DNA from: Collinsella sp. An7
GTDB lineage: Bacteria; Actinomycetota; Coriobacteriia; Coriobacteriales; Coriobacteriaceae
NCBI RefSeq assembly: GCF_002159335.1
Contig: NZ_NFHP01000005.1
Location: 178,805 to 242,804 of the forward strand
Length of the DNA stretch: 64,000 nucleotides
Direction of reading: 5' to 3'
Below are positions 9,595-18,434 of this stretch, piece after piece; position 1 is the stretch's first letter, and each line of letters starts with the position of its first letter. The notes below the pieces were generated by a model that was not told the origin of the DNA, ran no database searches, and worked only from the letters and a program-made list of their open reading frames with translations. Position numbers and translations under genes: made by a program.

Positions 9595-10860
9595 GTGTCA
9601 AACACCATTCACCTTGCCGAGCTCTTTGCGGGCGTCGGCGGATTTAGGCTAGGGCTCGAGGGGTATCACGACTCGCGTTACCCGCAGTTTGCAATGGAAG
9701 CAGCCGGTTCCTTTAAAACCGTCTGGGCCAACCAGTGGGAACCGCAGGGCAGTCCTGCTCGTCAGTTTGCCGCACGCTGCTACAGCGAGCGCTTTTCCGA
9801 GCCGGAACTCATCAACAAAGACATTGCCATCGTACTCGATGAAGCCGAGCACGGCGAGCGCACCATACCTGACGTCGAAATGGTCGTGGGAGGCTTCCCA
9901 TGTCAGGACTACTCGGTAGCGCGCCCGCTCTCGCAAGCAAGCGGCATCGATGGCAAAAAGGGCGTGCTTTGGTGGGAAATTTGTCGTTTCCTCGAGCTGA
10001 AGCACCCTCGTTTTGCCCTCTTTGAAAACGTTGATCGGCTGCTCAAGAGCCCAGCCCGCCAGCGTGGACGCGACTTTGCCATCATCCTCTCATGTCTTGC
10101 TTCATACGGCTACACCGTCGAGTGGCGGGTGGTCAATAGTGCCGCCTATGGTTTCTCACAGCGCCGTAAGCGCGTCTACATCTTCTGCGACCGCAAAGAC
10201 ACAGAACAAAGTCTCGAGGACCTCTTGCGCGATGGTGTGATGGCGCGCGCCTTCCCGGCGACATGGCCCAACGAACCCAGTGCGTTTTCTCTTGCGGCTG
10301 ATCCCTACGAGAACTCCGAGCGCTTCGGGACAGGCTGCAAGGTCTCACCCTTCAAGGCCGCCGGTGTTATGCGTGACAAGCAAGTGCTAACCGCTGATTT
10401 TGAAGAGGCTTTTGACGGCCCCTTCGGTTGTCTCGGCGACGTACTCGTCCCCGAGTCCGACGTTCCCCCAGAGTTCTACATCGAGCCCTCGAAACTCGAC
10501 AAGTGGCGCTATCTCAAAGGTTCCAAACATGAGGAGCGCGTTAACAAACGCACTGGATTTACCTATACCTACTCAGAGGGCGCCATGGCGTTCCCTGACC
10601 CGGTAAACAAGCCCTCGCGCACCATCCTCACCGGTGAGGGAGGACGAGGCGCATCGCGCTTCAAGCATGTCATCGAGCTTCCTGATGGGAGGTTCCGCCG
10701 ACTCGTCCCCGATGAGCTCGACCAGCTGCAAGGATTCCCCCGCGGATGGACTAACACGGGCATGACTGATATGCAGCGCGCTTTCTGCATGGGAAATGCC
10801 CTGGTGACGGGCATCCCGCATCGCATCGGCAAAGCGATGGTCGAAGTGTACGGGCTCTAG
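9595..10860 (+). CDS. DNA (cytosine-5) methyltransferase, partner of the Sau3AI-like nuclease
   Basis: A 421-aa C5-cytosine methylase. Motif I is LFAGVGGFRLGLEG (near residue 10), the catalytic Cys is in GGFPCQDYS (about residue 104), motif VI is ENVDRL, motif VIII QRRKRVYIF, and motifs IX-X are RRLVPDELDQLQGFP and MGNALV near the C-terminus. By its pairing with a Sau3AI-like nuclease it probably methylates GATC at the cytosine, but the target is not shown by the sequence. The start chosen is GTG at 9595 with AGGAG 4 nt before; an in-frame ATG at 9559 lacks a ribosome site. The enzyme looks intact. Confidence 0.93.
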   Translation: MSNTIHLAELFAGVGGFRLGLEGYHDSRYPQFAMEAAGSFKTVWANQWEPQGSPARQFAARCYSERFSEPELINKDIAIVLDEAEHGERTIPDVEMVVGGFPCQDYSVARPLSQASGIDGKKGVLWWEICRFLELKHPRFALFENVDRLLKSPARQRGRDFAIILSCLASYGYTVEWRVVNSAAYGFSQRRKRVYIFCDRKDTEQSLEDLLRDGVMARAFPATWPNEPSAFSLAADPYENSERFGTGCKVSPFKAAGVMRDKQVLTADFEEAFDGPFGCLGDVLVPESDVPPEFYIEPSKLDKWRYLKGSKHEERVNKRTGFTYTYSEGAMAFPDPVNKPSRTILTGEGGRGASRFKHVIELPDGRFRRLVPDELDQLQGFPRGWTNTGMTDMQRAFCMGNALVTGIPHRIGKAMVEVYGL

Positions 10861-10929
10861 CGCGCTCTTCACATTAGACTGTTTGACGCATCAGTTTCAT
10901 ACGCAGCAGGCGTAATACCAGGCGCCCCT

Positions 10930-11469
10930 CTAGTTCTCCGCTCCCCCGAGCTCCGCCCGGTAGAGCGGCTTGTAGATGGCTCCTTCGGGGGTGAGGGTAC
11001 TCTTGAAGAGCGTCATGCGGGTGGCATGCGCCGGCTCGGGAAAGGCGAGCGGGGCGAGCTCTCCCTTGGGGAGGCGCACGCGGCGTGCCAGCGTGATGTG
11101 CGGGCGGAAGGGCTTGCCGTCAAAGGCAATGCCACGGTCGGCGAGGGCGGCGCGCAGCTCCTCGGCAAGGACGACTAGCTCGGGCACTGGCTCGACGCCA
11201 AGCCAGAGCGTGCAGTCGCTCGGCTTGCCAAAGGTTCCCAGACCGGTCGGGTGCAGGCGCACCGGGCCGCGCCCCGCCGCAACCTCGTCCATCGCCGCGA
11301 TGGCATCGCGCGACTCGGCCTCGCCAATCTCGCCCAGAAACGCAAGCGTAAGATGGTAGTTCTCGCCGGGGACAAAGCGCCCAGTCACGCGACCCGCAAG
11401 GCAGCGTGCAAGGTCCACAATCTCGGCGCGCATTGTATCAGGCAGCTCAAGGGCAACAAACGTCCGCAC
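10930..11469 (-). CDS. thpR: RNA 2',3'-cyclic phosphodiesterase (2'-5' RNA ligase family)
   Basis: A 179-aa 2H-phosphoesterase. Two HxTx motifs, HLTL (about residue 45) and HITL (about residue 130), supply the catalytic histidines. The family opens 2',3'-cyclic phosphates on RNA ends; the physiological substrate is uncertain. The start chosen is GTG at 11469 (V-RTFVALELP), which begins where the fold begins and follows GGGGGAGAGGACC; the frame runs further upstream without similarity. Confidence 0.88.
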   Translation of the reverse strand: MRTFVALELPDTMRAEIVDLARCLAGRVTGRFVPGENYHLTLAFLGEIGEAESRDAIAAMDEVAAGRGPVRLHPTGLGTFGKPSDCTLWLGVEPVPELVVLAEELRAALADRGIAFDGKPFRPHITLARRVRLPKGELAPLAFPEPAHATRMTLFKSTLTPEGAIYKPLYRAELGGAEN

Positions 11470-11654
11470 GGTCCTCTCCCCCCGTCCAAGCCGGCCGGCA
11501 GCCCCGGTCGGCCCCGTCATGCCACCACACACGATACCATCCGTTCCCCACGCCAAACCGGCCGCTGGGCGACTAACCCCCAGCGGTTGGGCATATCGAC
11601 ACCCCCACAGGGGCATACCGACAACCATGTAGCCAGCCCCGAAAGGAGCGACCC

Positions 11655-11951
11655 ATGAAATGCCCCGTTTGCAAGGACGTCACGTTGCTCATGACCGAAA
11701 AGCACGGCGTCGAGATCGACTACTGCCCCGAATGCCGCGGCATCTGGCTCGACCGCGGCGAGCTTGACAAGATCGTCGACCGCGCCCGTGGCGCGCAGGA
11801 GGGCTACTACGAAGAGCCCCGCGAGCGAACACGCGACGGACTCGGCCAGCGCCACAACCACGACGGCCAGCACGTCACCGCCAAGCGCAAGAAGAAGGAG
11901 AGCCCACTCTCCGCGCTCTCAGACCTCATGGAGATCTTTGGCGGCGAGTAG
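11655..11951 (+). CDS. TFIIB-type zinc-ribbon protein
   Basis: A 98-aa protein. The N-terminal 42 residues carry CPVC and CPEC, followed by RGIWLDRGEL, the signature of the small zf-TFIIB zinc-ribbon family. The remainder is charged (Arg/Lys/His-rich, KRKKKE) and looks disordered. Function unknown; nucleic acid binding is plausible. AAAGGAGCGACCC precedes the ATG. Confidence 0.82.
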   Translation: MKCPVCKDVTLLMTEKHGVEIDYCPECRGIWLDRGELDKIVDRARGAQEGYYEEPRERTRDGLGQRHNHDGQHVTAKRKKKESPLSALSDLMEIFGGE

Positions 11952-11965
11952 CCGACCCCACACAT

Positions 11966-12015
11966 AGAAAAAGAGCGCCGCTCTGCTGGATTCCTGTCCA
12001 ACAGAGCGGCGCTCT
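11966..12015 (-). terminator. Terminator of the RGG-protein gene
   Basis: A 13-bp stem GAGCGCCGCTCTG with a 17-nt loop, followed on the minus strand by TTTTTC. It sits 33 nt after the stop of the 12048-13058 gene. Confidence 0.85.
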
Positions 12016-12047
12016 CGTGCGCACGCTACCGTACCTACGGCACCGGC

Positions 12048-13058
12048 TTAGCCGCGGAACCCGCCGCGATCGCCAAAGCCGCCACGGCCACCGCGGTCGT
12101 TGCCACGGCCGCCAAAGCCGCCGCGCGAACCGCCACGGTCACCAAAACCGCCACGACCACCGCGGTCGCCACCGCGGCCACCAAAGCCGCCGCGCCCGCC
12201 GCGGTCGTTGCCGCCACGGCCGCCAAAGCCGCCGCGGCCGCCGCGGTCGCCACGGTCGCCAAAGTTACCGCGGCCGCCACGGTCGCCGCCACGCGGACGG
12301 TCACCGTAACCGCCACGGCCACCGCGGTCGTTGCCGCCACGGCCACCGCGATCGTGACCAAAGCCGCCGCGCGGGCCGCGGTCCTCGTCAAGACCCATGG
12401 CCACGAGCGGGTCGATCACCTTGTCGAGCAGCTCGAGCAGGCCGGTCGCATCCTCAGCGGAGAGCGTGGGGATGTACTTCTTGCGCTTCTCGCCCTGCGC
12501 AACGGCCAGCTCCTCGGCGTCCTCGCTCGCAAAGACCACCACGTGGCGCATGTCGTTATCCTCGGGCTCGATGCGGCCCACGATGTCGTGCTTCTCAGCC
12601 TCGGCCAGGATCCCGTTGAGCTCGCGCAGGCGCATGCCCATGAGGTCGGCCATCTCCTTCTGCTCCATGCGCGGCTTGAGCTCGAGGAGCTTAAGGGCAC
12701 GGAGCAGGTTGTTGTTGCGCTCGCGATCGGCCTCGGCCTCCTGCTCGAGGGCGCTGCGACGGTTGCGCATGAGGCGCGCGGCGCGGTTAAGCTTGTCGAG
12801 GAGCTGGGCGTCCAGGTCCTCGGGAACATCCTTCTTCTCGGCAGCCGGAGCCTCGTCGGACTCGGCAGCCTCCTCGGCCACAACGGCCTCCTCAACCTCA
12901 GCGACCTCCGTCTCAGCCGGAGCAACCTCGGTTGCGACCTCAACCTCGGCCTCGGCAACCGGAGCGGTCTCCGGGACAACCTCGGGCTCGACGGCCACGG
13001 TCTCGTTCTCGTCGGTCAGGTTCGTCGTGTCGATCTTCTCGTCCATCTTTTCCACCAT
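12048..13058 (-). CDS. Helix-turn-helix protein with acidic N-terminus and RGG-repeat tail
   Basis: A 336-aa protein in three parts. Residues 1-85 are acidic and low in complexity (Glu/Val/Ala). Residues about 90-235 hold a predicted winged-helix domain of MarR-like type (NNLLRALKLLELKPRMEQKE, ADLMGMRLRELNGIL). Residues 240-336 are almost only Gly, Arg, Asp and Phe, as repeated GGRGG, DRGGRGG and GGFG units, an RGG box such as eukaryotic RNA-binding proteins carry. Start is ATG at 13058 (AAGGTGG upstream). Its own terminator follows. Binding of RNA through the tail is inferred. Repeats in the DNA make the tail prone to length change. Confidence 0.75.
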   Translation of the reverse strand: MVEKMDEKIDTTNLTDENETVAVEPEVVPETAPVAEAEVEVATEVAPAETEVAEVEEAVVAEEAAESDEAPAAEKKDVPEDLDAQLLDKLNRAARLMRNRRSALEQEAEADRERNNNLLRALKLLELKPRMEQKEMADLMGMRLRELNGILAEAEKHDIVGRIEPEDNDMRHVVVFASEDAEELAVAQGEKRKKYIPTLSAEDATGLLELLDKVIDPLVAMGLDEDRGPRGGFGHDRGGRGGNDRGGRGGYGDRPRGGDRGGRGNFGDRGDRGGRGGFGGRGGNDRGGRGGFGGRGGDRGGRGGFGDRGGSRGGFGGRGNDRGGRGGFGDRGGFRG

Positions 13059-13198
13059 TTCTGCGCCACCTTGGCGCTCCTCGGCGCTTCCGCGCCATCC
13101 TGGGCCTTCCGGCCGTCTCAAACAAGCCGCCTTCCGACGGCGACCAACCAGTTTATGCGCTCACGCGCCGCGTACCGCCCAAGAACCTCGGCACGCAC

Positions 13199-13228
13199 AA
13201 AAGGCGCACGTCTGACCGTGCGCCTTTT
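13199..13228 (-). terminator. Terminator after the small membrane protein gene
   Basis: AAAAGGCGCACG and CGTGCGCCTTTT form a 12-bp stem with a 6-nt loop. It lies about 100 nt downstream of the 13330-13587 gene on its strand; the symmetrical A/T ends would let it act both ways. Confidence 0.75.
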
Positions 13229-13329
13229 GCAGCATTCTGGATTGATCTTAATCGGAGCCCTGCCGCGAACAGCCATCGCGGTCGCCCCGTATCTCGGTCC
13301 GCCGGCCCCAGCCCGGCCAAGGTAGCGCG

Positions 13330-13587
13330 CTACGCCGCGGGATGCGTGGACGCGTGCCGCGCCAGAAACCACTTCTTAACCGGATGCACCACGATCGCCG
13401 CCGCAAACGTTACCCACGAGAGCGGGTCGAGCAGCCACGCCACCGCGGGATAGGCGTCGGCGAAGGCCGCCAGAAAGAGTGCCGCCAGCAACAGCGTGTA
13501 GATGTTCCCCACATAGCGCAGAATCGCGCCCTTGAGCCCGGTGAACTCGCTCTCGCGCTCGCCGACCACGTTATCGATCATGCTCAT
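13330..13587 (-). CDS. Small membrane protein, unknown function
   Basis: An 85-aa protein with two hydrophobic segments (about residues 25-45, YTLLLAALFLAAFADAYP, and 47-67, WLLDPLSWVTFAAAIVVHP) and a basic C-terminal end (KKWFLARHAS). I do not recognise a family. Start ATG at 13587 (MSMIDNVVGER) because hydrophobic topology begins there and AAAGGCGGG lies upstream; the open frame to 13899 is low-complexity and unlikely. It stands alone between two terminators. Confidence 0.6.
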   Translation of the reverse strand: MSMIDNVVGERESEFTGLKGAILRYVGNIYTLLLAALFLAAFADAYPAVAWLLDPLSWVTFAAAIVVHPVKKWFLARHASTHPAA

Positions 13588-13937
13588 AGCCGTCGCCCGC
13601 CTTTCCGTACGCGCCGCCCAAAATCCCTTTGGACGCATCGCCTTCACCACAGGAATACCCCGCAAAGAGCAACCCCACGTGAAGTGAAAGTCAGGAAACG
13701 GTAAGCTCGACGTCCGCCGCAACCGTTCGCGGCCGCCTGCGCACCGTTCGCGCGCCCGCCTCTGCAGCGTCCCGGCCGCTCCGCAAAAACGGGGCGCACC
13801 CGCACGCACGCGCGGATGCGCCCCGTTAGGACGGCTATTGGGCAGGGCCTCAGCCGGCGGCACGAGCGCCACCGGCGGCCCCGGCTGCGCCCGCCGCACG
13901 GCCCGCGGCGACGGGCGCTGCTGGCCGGCAGTTCTTG
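13588..13937. other. Intergenic stretch without a gene
   Basis: About 350 nt. It holds the promoter area of the small membrane protein gene and, at 13785-13827, the terminator of the GH4 gene. The rest is GC-rich with open frames that have no sensible start or similarity. Confidence 0.6.
13785..13827 (-). terminator. Terminator of the GH4 gene
   Basis: ACGGGGCGCA pairs with TGCGCCCCGT across an 18-nt loop, followed by TTTTTG on the minus strand. It is about 110 nt past the GH4 stop. Confidence 0.7.
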
Positions 13938-15338
13938 CTACTTGCCCTCGGCAACCAGGCGGGCGGCGGTCGGGTCGGTCACCATCACGCCGGCGGCCTT
14001 GAGCTCGGCGATCTTCTCGGCAAACTGCGGCAGGTACTTCTCGTGCGCAACGAGGAGCTCATCGAGCACACGCTGAGCCTTCTTGCCGTTCTCCACCTGC
14101 GGGTTCAGGCAGAACGCCTCGAGCGCCTTGCCGTAGTCGCCCGTGAGGGCGGCCTCGATGACGCACTCCTCCATGGCCTTCATGCACTGCAGCCAACCGC
14201 GCTCCTGGCTGGGCATGGGGCCCCAGGCGAGCGGCTCGGCGCCGTGACGGCCGATGAGCGCGGAGACCTCGACGATCGAATCGGGGGCGAGGTCGGGCAC
14301 CGCGCCGTTGTTCTGCGTGGAGACGACCATATGGGTGTTGGTGTCGCCGTAGATGGAGGCGATGGTCTCGCAGGCGGCGTCGGAGTAGTGGGCGCCGCCG
14401 CGCTTGGCGAGCTGCTCGGGCTTGTGGTCGAGCTCGGGATTCTTATACAGCTCAAAAAGCTCGTCCTCAGTCTTCTTCACGACCTCGGCGCGACACTCGC
14501 CCTTGCCGAAATCCTTGACCTCCTGCGCGAGCATCTCCTCGTGCATGTAGTAGTAACGATGGTACCCGCAGGGGATCATGCCCATGGAGTGGAGCATCTC
14601 GAGCGGCAGCTCGACCTCGTCGATGTTGGCGGGCATACCGTTGTCGCGGTCGTTCAGGTGGCTGATAATGTCGTGGGTGACCTCGCGGCCGTCCTCGTCC
14701 CACACGCGATGCCAGTGGAAGTGGTTAAGGCCGGCAAAGCGGAAGGTGAGGCGCGGGTCGTTCTCCTCGTAGCCAATGAGCTTGGGCTCGTTGATCATGG
14801 AGCCCACGGGCACATTGCAAAGGCCGATGGTCTTCTTCCAACCAAAGTGCTTGATCGCGGCCTCGGTCACCATGCCGGAGGGGTTGGTGAAGTTGATGAG
14901 CCAGGCGTCCGGGCAGAGCTCGCGCATGTCGTCGATGATCTGGCCGATAACCGGGATGGTGCGGAAGGCCTTGAACATGCCGCCGGCACCGTTGGTCTCC
15001 TGGCCGAGCATGCCGTAGGAGAGCGGAATGCGCTCGTCCTTGATGCGCGCGTAGAGCAGGCCCACGCGGAACTGCGTGGTCACAAAGTCGGCGCCGGGCA
15101 GGGCCTCGCGGCGGTCGAAGGAGATATGGACCGTAACGTCGTAGGGGCTCGCGTCCCACATGCGCTGGGCCATGGCGCCCACGGTCTCGACCTTCTCGCG
15201 GCCGTCCTCAATGTCGACGAGCCAGATCTCACGCACCGGCAGGCGGTCATAGCGCTTGATGAAGCCCTCCATGAGCTCGGGCGTGTAGCTCGAGCCGCCG
15301 CCGATGGTGACGATCTTGACACCCTGCTGGTCTGCCAT
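13938..15338 (-). CDS. Family 4 6-phospho-beta-glucosidase
   Basis: A 466-aa NAD+- and Mn2+-dependent glycosidase that cleaves phosphorylated beta-glucosides (such as cellobiose-6-phosphate) after PTS uptake. The nucleotide site GGGSSYTPEL is at residues 13-22; NPSGMVTEA, the metal-binding Cys in LCNVPVGS, and the His in GLNHFHW are all present. LicH/CelF-like length. Start ATG at 15338 with AAAGGAGTGCCGGAA before it. The divergent RpiR-type regulator at 15763 is the likely controller. No PTS genes are in the window. Confidence 0.93.
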   Translation of the reverse strand: MADQQGVKIVTIGGGSSYTPELMEGFIKRYDRLPVREIWLVDIEDGREKVETVGAMAQRMWDASPYDVTVHISFDRREALPGADFVTTQFRVGLLYARIKDERIPLSYGMLGQETNGAGGMFKAFRTIPVIGQIIDDMRELCPDAWLINFTNPSGMVTEAAIKHFGWKKTIGLCNVPVGSMINEPKLIGYEENDPRLTFRFAGLNHFHWHRVWDEDGREVTHDIISHLNDRDNGMPANIDEVELPLEMLHSMGMIPCGYHRYYYMHEEMLAQEVKDFGKGECRAEVVKKTEDELFELYKNPELDHKPEQLAKRGGAHYSDAACETIASIYGDTNTHMVVSTQNNGAVPDLAPDSIVEVSALIGRHGAEPLAWGPMPSQERGWLQCMKAMEECVIEAALTGDYGKALEAFCLNPQVENGKKAQRVLDELLVAHEKYLPQFAEKIAELKAAGVMVTDPTAARLVAEGK

Positions 15339-15762
15339 TTCCGGCACTCCTTTCGTTGCGCGGCCCATCCGGGTTGTGCGGGTCGCCTGCTGTCCCACAG
15401 TGTGGACGAGCCGGTCAAGAAGCGGAAGTATTCTGATACGTTCTGAAAGCTTTCTTTCGGTGAACGGTCTGATTTACAATGCGATTGAATCGTTCTGATT
15501 CGTTTTGGATCGAAATGTGCCGGTCAACGACTCAGGGGGTGCATTTATTGTACGGGCCGTCTGGTGTGGCGGGCGGCAACCTGGCACAGACAGGGTTCGG
15601 GCGCGTCTGGGTCGAGGTGCAAAGCGAGCCGCACCCCGGGCAACGCATCGTGGGAGGGGTCGTGCCCACCCGCCGTCTGTCGCCCGCCTGCCGCACGCGG
15701 CGCGCCCGCCGCGTGCCCGTCGCCCGCACCCACCCATCGTCCACCCAGCCTAGGGAGGAAGT
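15339..15762. promoter_or_regulatory. Divergent control region of the GH4 and RpiR genes
   Basis: 424 nt without a gene. Two palindromes stand out: GAAAGCTTTC at 15445-15454, and GAATC-N5-GATTC at 15487-15501. The string CGTTCTGA occurs beside each. They are good candidates for RpiR operators on the GH4 promoter. The half nearer the regulator is GC-rich and shows nothing else. Confidence 0.5.
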
Positions 15763-16626
15763 ATGACCATCGAGGACCGCATCAAACTCGCCCCCGACCT
15801 CACCCCCACCGAGGCGCAGCTCGCCCAGGCGCTGCTCGACCTCGGCGACCGCGTGCAAGGCTTTACGGCGCGCGAGCTTGCCCACGCCACGTCGACCTCC
15901 ATCGCGAGCATCCAGCGCCTCTGCAAAAAGCTCGGTCTCTCGGGCTTTCGCGAGCTCAAGGTCGAGCTGGCCCGCACCCCGGCATCCCGTCCCGAGGCCA
16001 TCGCACCCGTAGACGTCAACTTTCCCTTTGGCCCCGGCGACGGCGCGCGCGCCATCGTGGGCAGCATGTCATCGCTCTACGCCACGACCATCACCGACAC
16101 CGCCAAGCGACTCGACCCCACCCATCTCGAGCGCGCCGCGCGGTTTATCGACCAGGCTGCGGGGATCGAGATCTACACCGGCTCGCACAACCTCTACCCT
16201 GCGCAGATGTTTGAGGAGCGCCTGCTCTCGGCCGGCAAGCGCGCCGTCTGCCCCGTCTCGCCCGAGCGCCAGGCGCGGCTCGTCCTCGCCTCGGACGCCA
16301 CACACGCGGCAATCATCATCACCTACGCGGGGCTCTCCCCCACCTACAAGCGCTACATCGCCCTGCTGCGCGAGCGCAAGACTCCCATCGTCCTCGTGGG
16401 GTCCGAGCGGGCGCGGCGGATGCACCCCGGGCTCGACGCCTACCTCATGGTGAGCGACCGCGAGAACCTGCAGAACCGCATCACCCAGTTTGCGAGCCAC
16501 ATCGCCGTGCAGTTTGTGCTCGACTCGCTCTTCTGCCGCGTCTTTGCGCGCGACTACGCCCGGAGCATGGCCTTTCTGCAGCAGTCGATCCCCTACACGG
16601 CGATCCAGCGCCGCCCGGGCGCCTAA
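15763..16626 (+). CDS. RpiR/MurR-family transcriptional regulator
   Basis: A 287-aa regulator. Residues 1-80 are the RpiR helix-turn-helix (FTARELAHATSTSIASIQRLCKKLG, of which the last part is the recognition helix). Residues about 115-250 are a SIS domain (IEIYTGSHN, IIITYAGLSPTYKR) that binds phosphosugars. Divergent from the GH4 6-phospho-beta-glucosidase gene, so it probably senses a phosphorylated glucoside and controls that gene. CTAGGGAGGAAGT precedes the ATG. Confidence 0.9.
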   Translation: MTIEDRIKLAPDLTPTEAQLAQALLDLGDRVQGFTARELAHATSTSIASIQRLCKKLGLSGFRELKVELARTPASRPEAIAPVDVNFPFGPGDGARAIVGSMSSLYATTITDTAKRLDPTHLERAARFIDQAAGIEIYTGSHNLYPAQMFEERLLSAGKRAVCPVSPERQARLVLASDATHAAIIITYAGLSPTYKRYIALLRERKTPIVLVGSERARRMHPGLDAYLMVSDRENLQNRITQFASHIAVQFVLDSLFCRVFARDYARSMAFLQQSIPYTAIQRRPGA

Positions 16627-16761
16627 GAAGGCGGTTGGCACCGTCTTACGTAACAGCGCGCGGCAACGGTGAACGTCAGCGCCGCGGTTGCCGCAGATCG
16701 TCACCTAAGACCACGCCAGCGTCACCCGCCCTGTCCCGCGACACCCCGCTCCATCGGTAAC

Positions 16762-16789
16762 AAAAAAGGGGCCCGGTTTCCCGAGCCCC
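16762..16789 (-). terminator. Terminator of the rplJ-rplL operon
   Basis: GGGGCTCGG pairs with CCGGGCCCC (one mismatch) and is followed by TTTTTTG on the minus strand, about 75 nt past rplL. Confidence 0.85.
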
Positions 16790-16865
16790 ATGCGAAGCAT
16801 ATTCGCGGGCGGCACCGCGCGTGTGCGCTCACGCCGCCATAAGCAGGTACCAGACCTGCCGGGAG

Positions 16866-17246
16866 TTACTTGATGGAGACGGCAGCGCCGGCAGCCTCGA
16901 GCTTCTCCTTGGCAGCGTCGGCGTCCTCCTTCTTGACACCCTCGAGAACGGCCTTCGGGGCGCTCTCGACGACCTCCTTGGCCTCCTTGAGGCCAAGGCT
17001 GGTGAGCTCACGGACGACCTTGATGACCTGGATCTTGTTGTCGCCGAAGCCCTCGAGCACGACGTCAAACTCGGTCTTCTCCTCCTCGGCAGCGCCAGCG
17101 CCAGCAGCCGGGGCAGCCACGACGGCAGCCGGAGCAGCGGCGGACACGCCGAAGGTGTCCTCGATTGCCTTCACGAGCTCGGAAGCCTCGAGAAGGGTCA
17201 TTTCCTTAAGAGCCTCGATGATCTCATCGTTGGTAAGCTTAGCCAT
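16866..17246 (-). CDS. rplL: 50S ribosomal protein L7/L12
   Basis: A 126-aa stalk protein. N-terminal dimerisation domain ([19 protein letters not shown]), an Ala/Gly/Pro hinge (about residues 37-53), and a C-terminal factor-binding domain with [20 protein letters not shown]. It recruits translation GTPases to the ribosome, four or six copies on L10. Start ATG at 17246 after AAGGATTTTCAAA. It follows rplJ in one operon. Confidence 0.98.
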   Translation of the reverse strand: MAKLTNDEIIEALKEMTLLEASELVKAIEDTFGVSAAAPAAVVAAPAAGAGAAEEEKTEFDVVLEGFGDNKIQVIKVVRELTSLGLKEAKEVVESAPKAVLEGVKKEDADAAKEKLEAAGAAVSIK

Positions 17247-17342
17247 TTTGAAAATCCTTTCGGTTTCCGCACCGGGCGGCGCGGAGCTGAAATTACGGTC
17301 GGTGCGCAGGGCACCATGCGCGGACGGGCCGCGCGGCACGTC

Positions 17343-17864
17343 TTAGGCAGCCTTCTGCTCGGAGACCTGCTGGATGGAGCGGGCCAGACCCGAAGAGACA
17401 CCGTTGACGCAAACGGCGATATCGCGAGCGAAGCCGTTGATGAGGCCGGCGATCTGGCCGAGCAGCTGATCCTTGGTCGGCAGGTCGGCGATAGCGTTGA
17501 CCTCCTCGGCCGTCACAGCCTTACCCTCGGAGATACCGCCCTTGATCTCGAGCGCGCCCTTGGACTTCTGAGCGAACTCCTTGAGGCACTTGGCAGCCTC
17601 GACGGGCTCGTTCTCATAGAACACGTAGGCAACGGGGCCGACGAGAATCTCGTCGATCTCGGGCTGATTCTGGTTCTTGAGAGCGAGACGGGCGAGGTTG
17701 TTCTTGTAAACCTTCATCTCGGCACCGGCTTCGCGGAGCTGATGACGCAGGTCCTCGGACTGCTTAACGGTGAGGCCGCGGTAGTTGACCACAAAGACAC
17801 CGTTGTTGTCCTCGATGCGCTTCTCGATCTCGGCAACCTTCTCGATCTTGTACTGTGCTGGCAT
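17343..17864 (-). CDS. rplJ: 50S ribosomal protein L10
   Basis: A 173-aa protein that anchors L7/L12 on the ribosome. The N-terminal part (VVNYRGLTVKQSEDLRHQL) and KVYKNNLARLA are typical. The C-terminal helix that binds L12 dimers ends in SGLARSIQQVSEQKAA. A strong ribosome site (GAAGGAGGTG) precedes the ATG at 17864. In this operon L10 is expected to repress its own synthesis through the leader just upstream. Confidence 0.98.
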   Translation of the reverse strand: MPAQYKIEKVAEIEKRIEDNNGVFVVNYRGLTVKQSEDLRHQLREAGAEMKVYKNNLARLALKNQNQPEIDEILVGPVAYVFYENEPVEAAKCLKEFAQKSKGALEIKGGISEGKAVTAEEVNAIADLPTKDQLLGQIAGLINGFARDIAVCVNGVSSGLARSIQQVSEQKAA

Positions 17865-18076
17865 GGTTACACCTCCTTCTCGTCTTTTCCGGGCACGACC
17901 CCGTGCAGGACGTGACGGGGATGCCTGAAAAAGAAACCCCCGTGCTGCGAGAGCGACGGGGGCGAGAAGTCTTGCGGCAACTCACCACCTCGGCTGGCGG
18001 GTCTCCCCTTTGAGCCTCGCGCGCCTCGCGGCGGCATTGGCACCGGCTGTCTCTGGCAGCGGAATCGTGCTTGTGC
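17865..18076 (-). ncRNA. L10 leader with attenuator
   Basis: The 210-nt leader of rplJ. About 60-100 nt before the start, CCCCCGT and ACGGGGG form a hairpin followed by TTTCTTTTTC (17926-17962), a textbook attenuator. Upstream, the block at about 17966-18010 (GAGTTGCCGCAAGACTTC and neighbours) is a plausible anti-terminator/L10-binding part. Known L10 leaders of Gram-positive bacteria work like this: L10 or the L10-L12 complex binds the leader and favours early termination. The 5' end is set by the promoter at 18084-18112. A covariance search against the L10-leader model was not possible here. Confidence 0.75.
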
Positions 18077-18083
18077 GTCTGGT

Positions 18084-18112
18084 AGTATCGCCAAGCTGCG
18101 GCGAGCTGTCAA
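18084..18112 (-). promoter_or_regulatory. Promoter of the rplJ-rplL operon
   Basis: On the minus strand TTGACA (18107-18112), exactly 17 nt, then GATACT (18084-18089): a near-consensus sigma-A promoter. Transcription would start near 18076. Confidence 0.8.
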
Positions 18113-18434
18113 GCGACAGCTGAGCTCTGGGTACACCGTGCACGCAGCGTCCATACTTTTGCCGGGAGCGCTCGGTGCAGCATCGAGGCAGGCGCGGGAC
18201 CGTAACGCGTGCGGCAAGCTGATCGGGCGGGCGAACGTACCCGCGGACACAACGGGTGCGATGCTTCTTGCCCCCTAAACGACCGCGCGCCCAGCTGCGC
18301 GCGAGGCGCGGCCGTGGCGCCCGGCGAACGCTTACCAGTATATAGTGATGGTTGGAACCAAAACGCGACGGCGCGCCGTACACACGCGCAACAAGTCGCC
18401 GCGATACCGCCAAACCCTCACGCAAGGAGCCCCC

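Noticed and set aside
13588..13899. N-terminal extension of the small membrane protein
   Set aside because: Low-complexity Pro/Ala/Arg sequence across a terminator; the membrane part and a ribosome site start at 13587.
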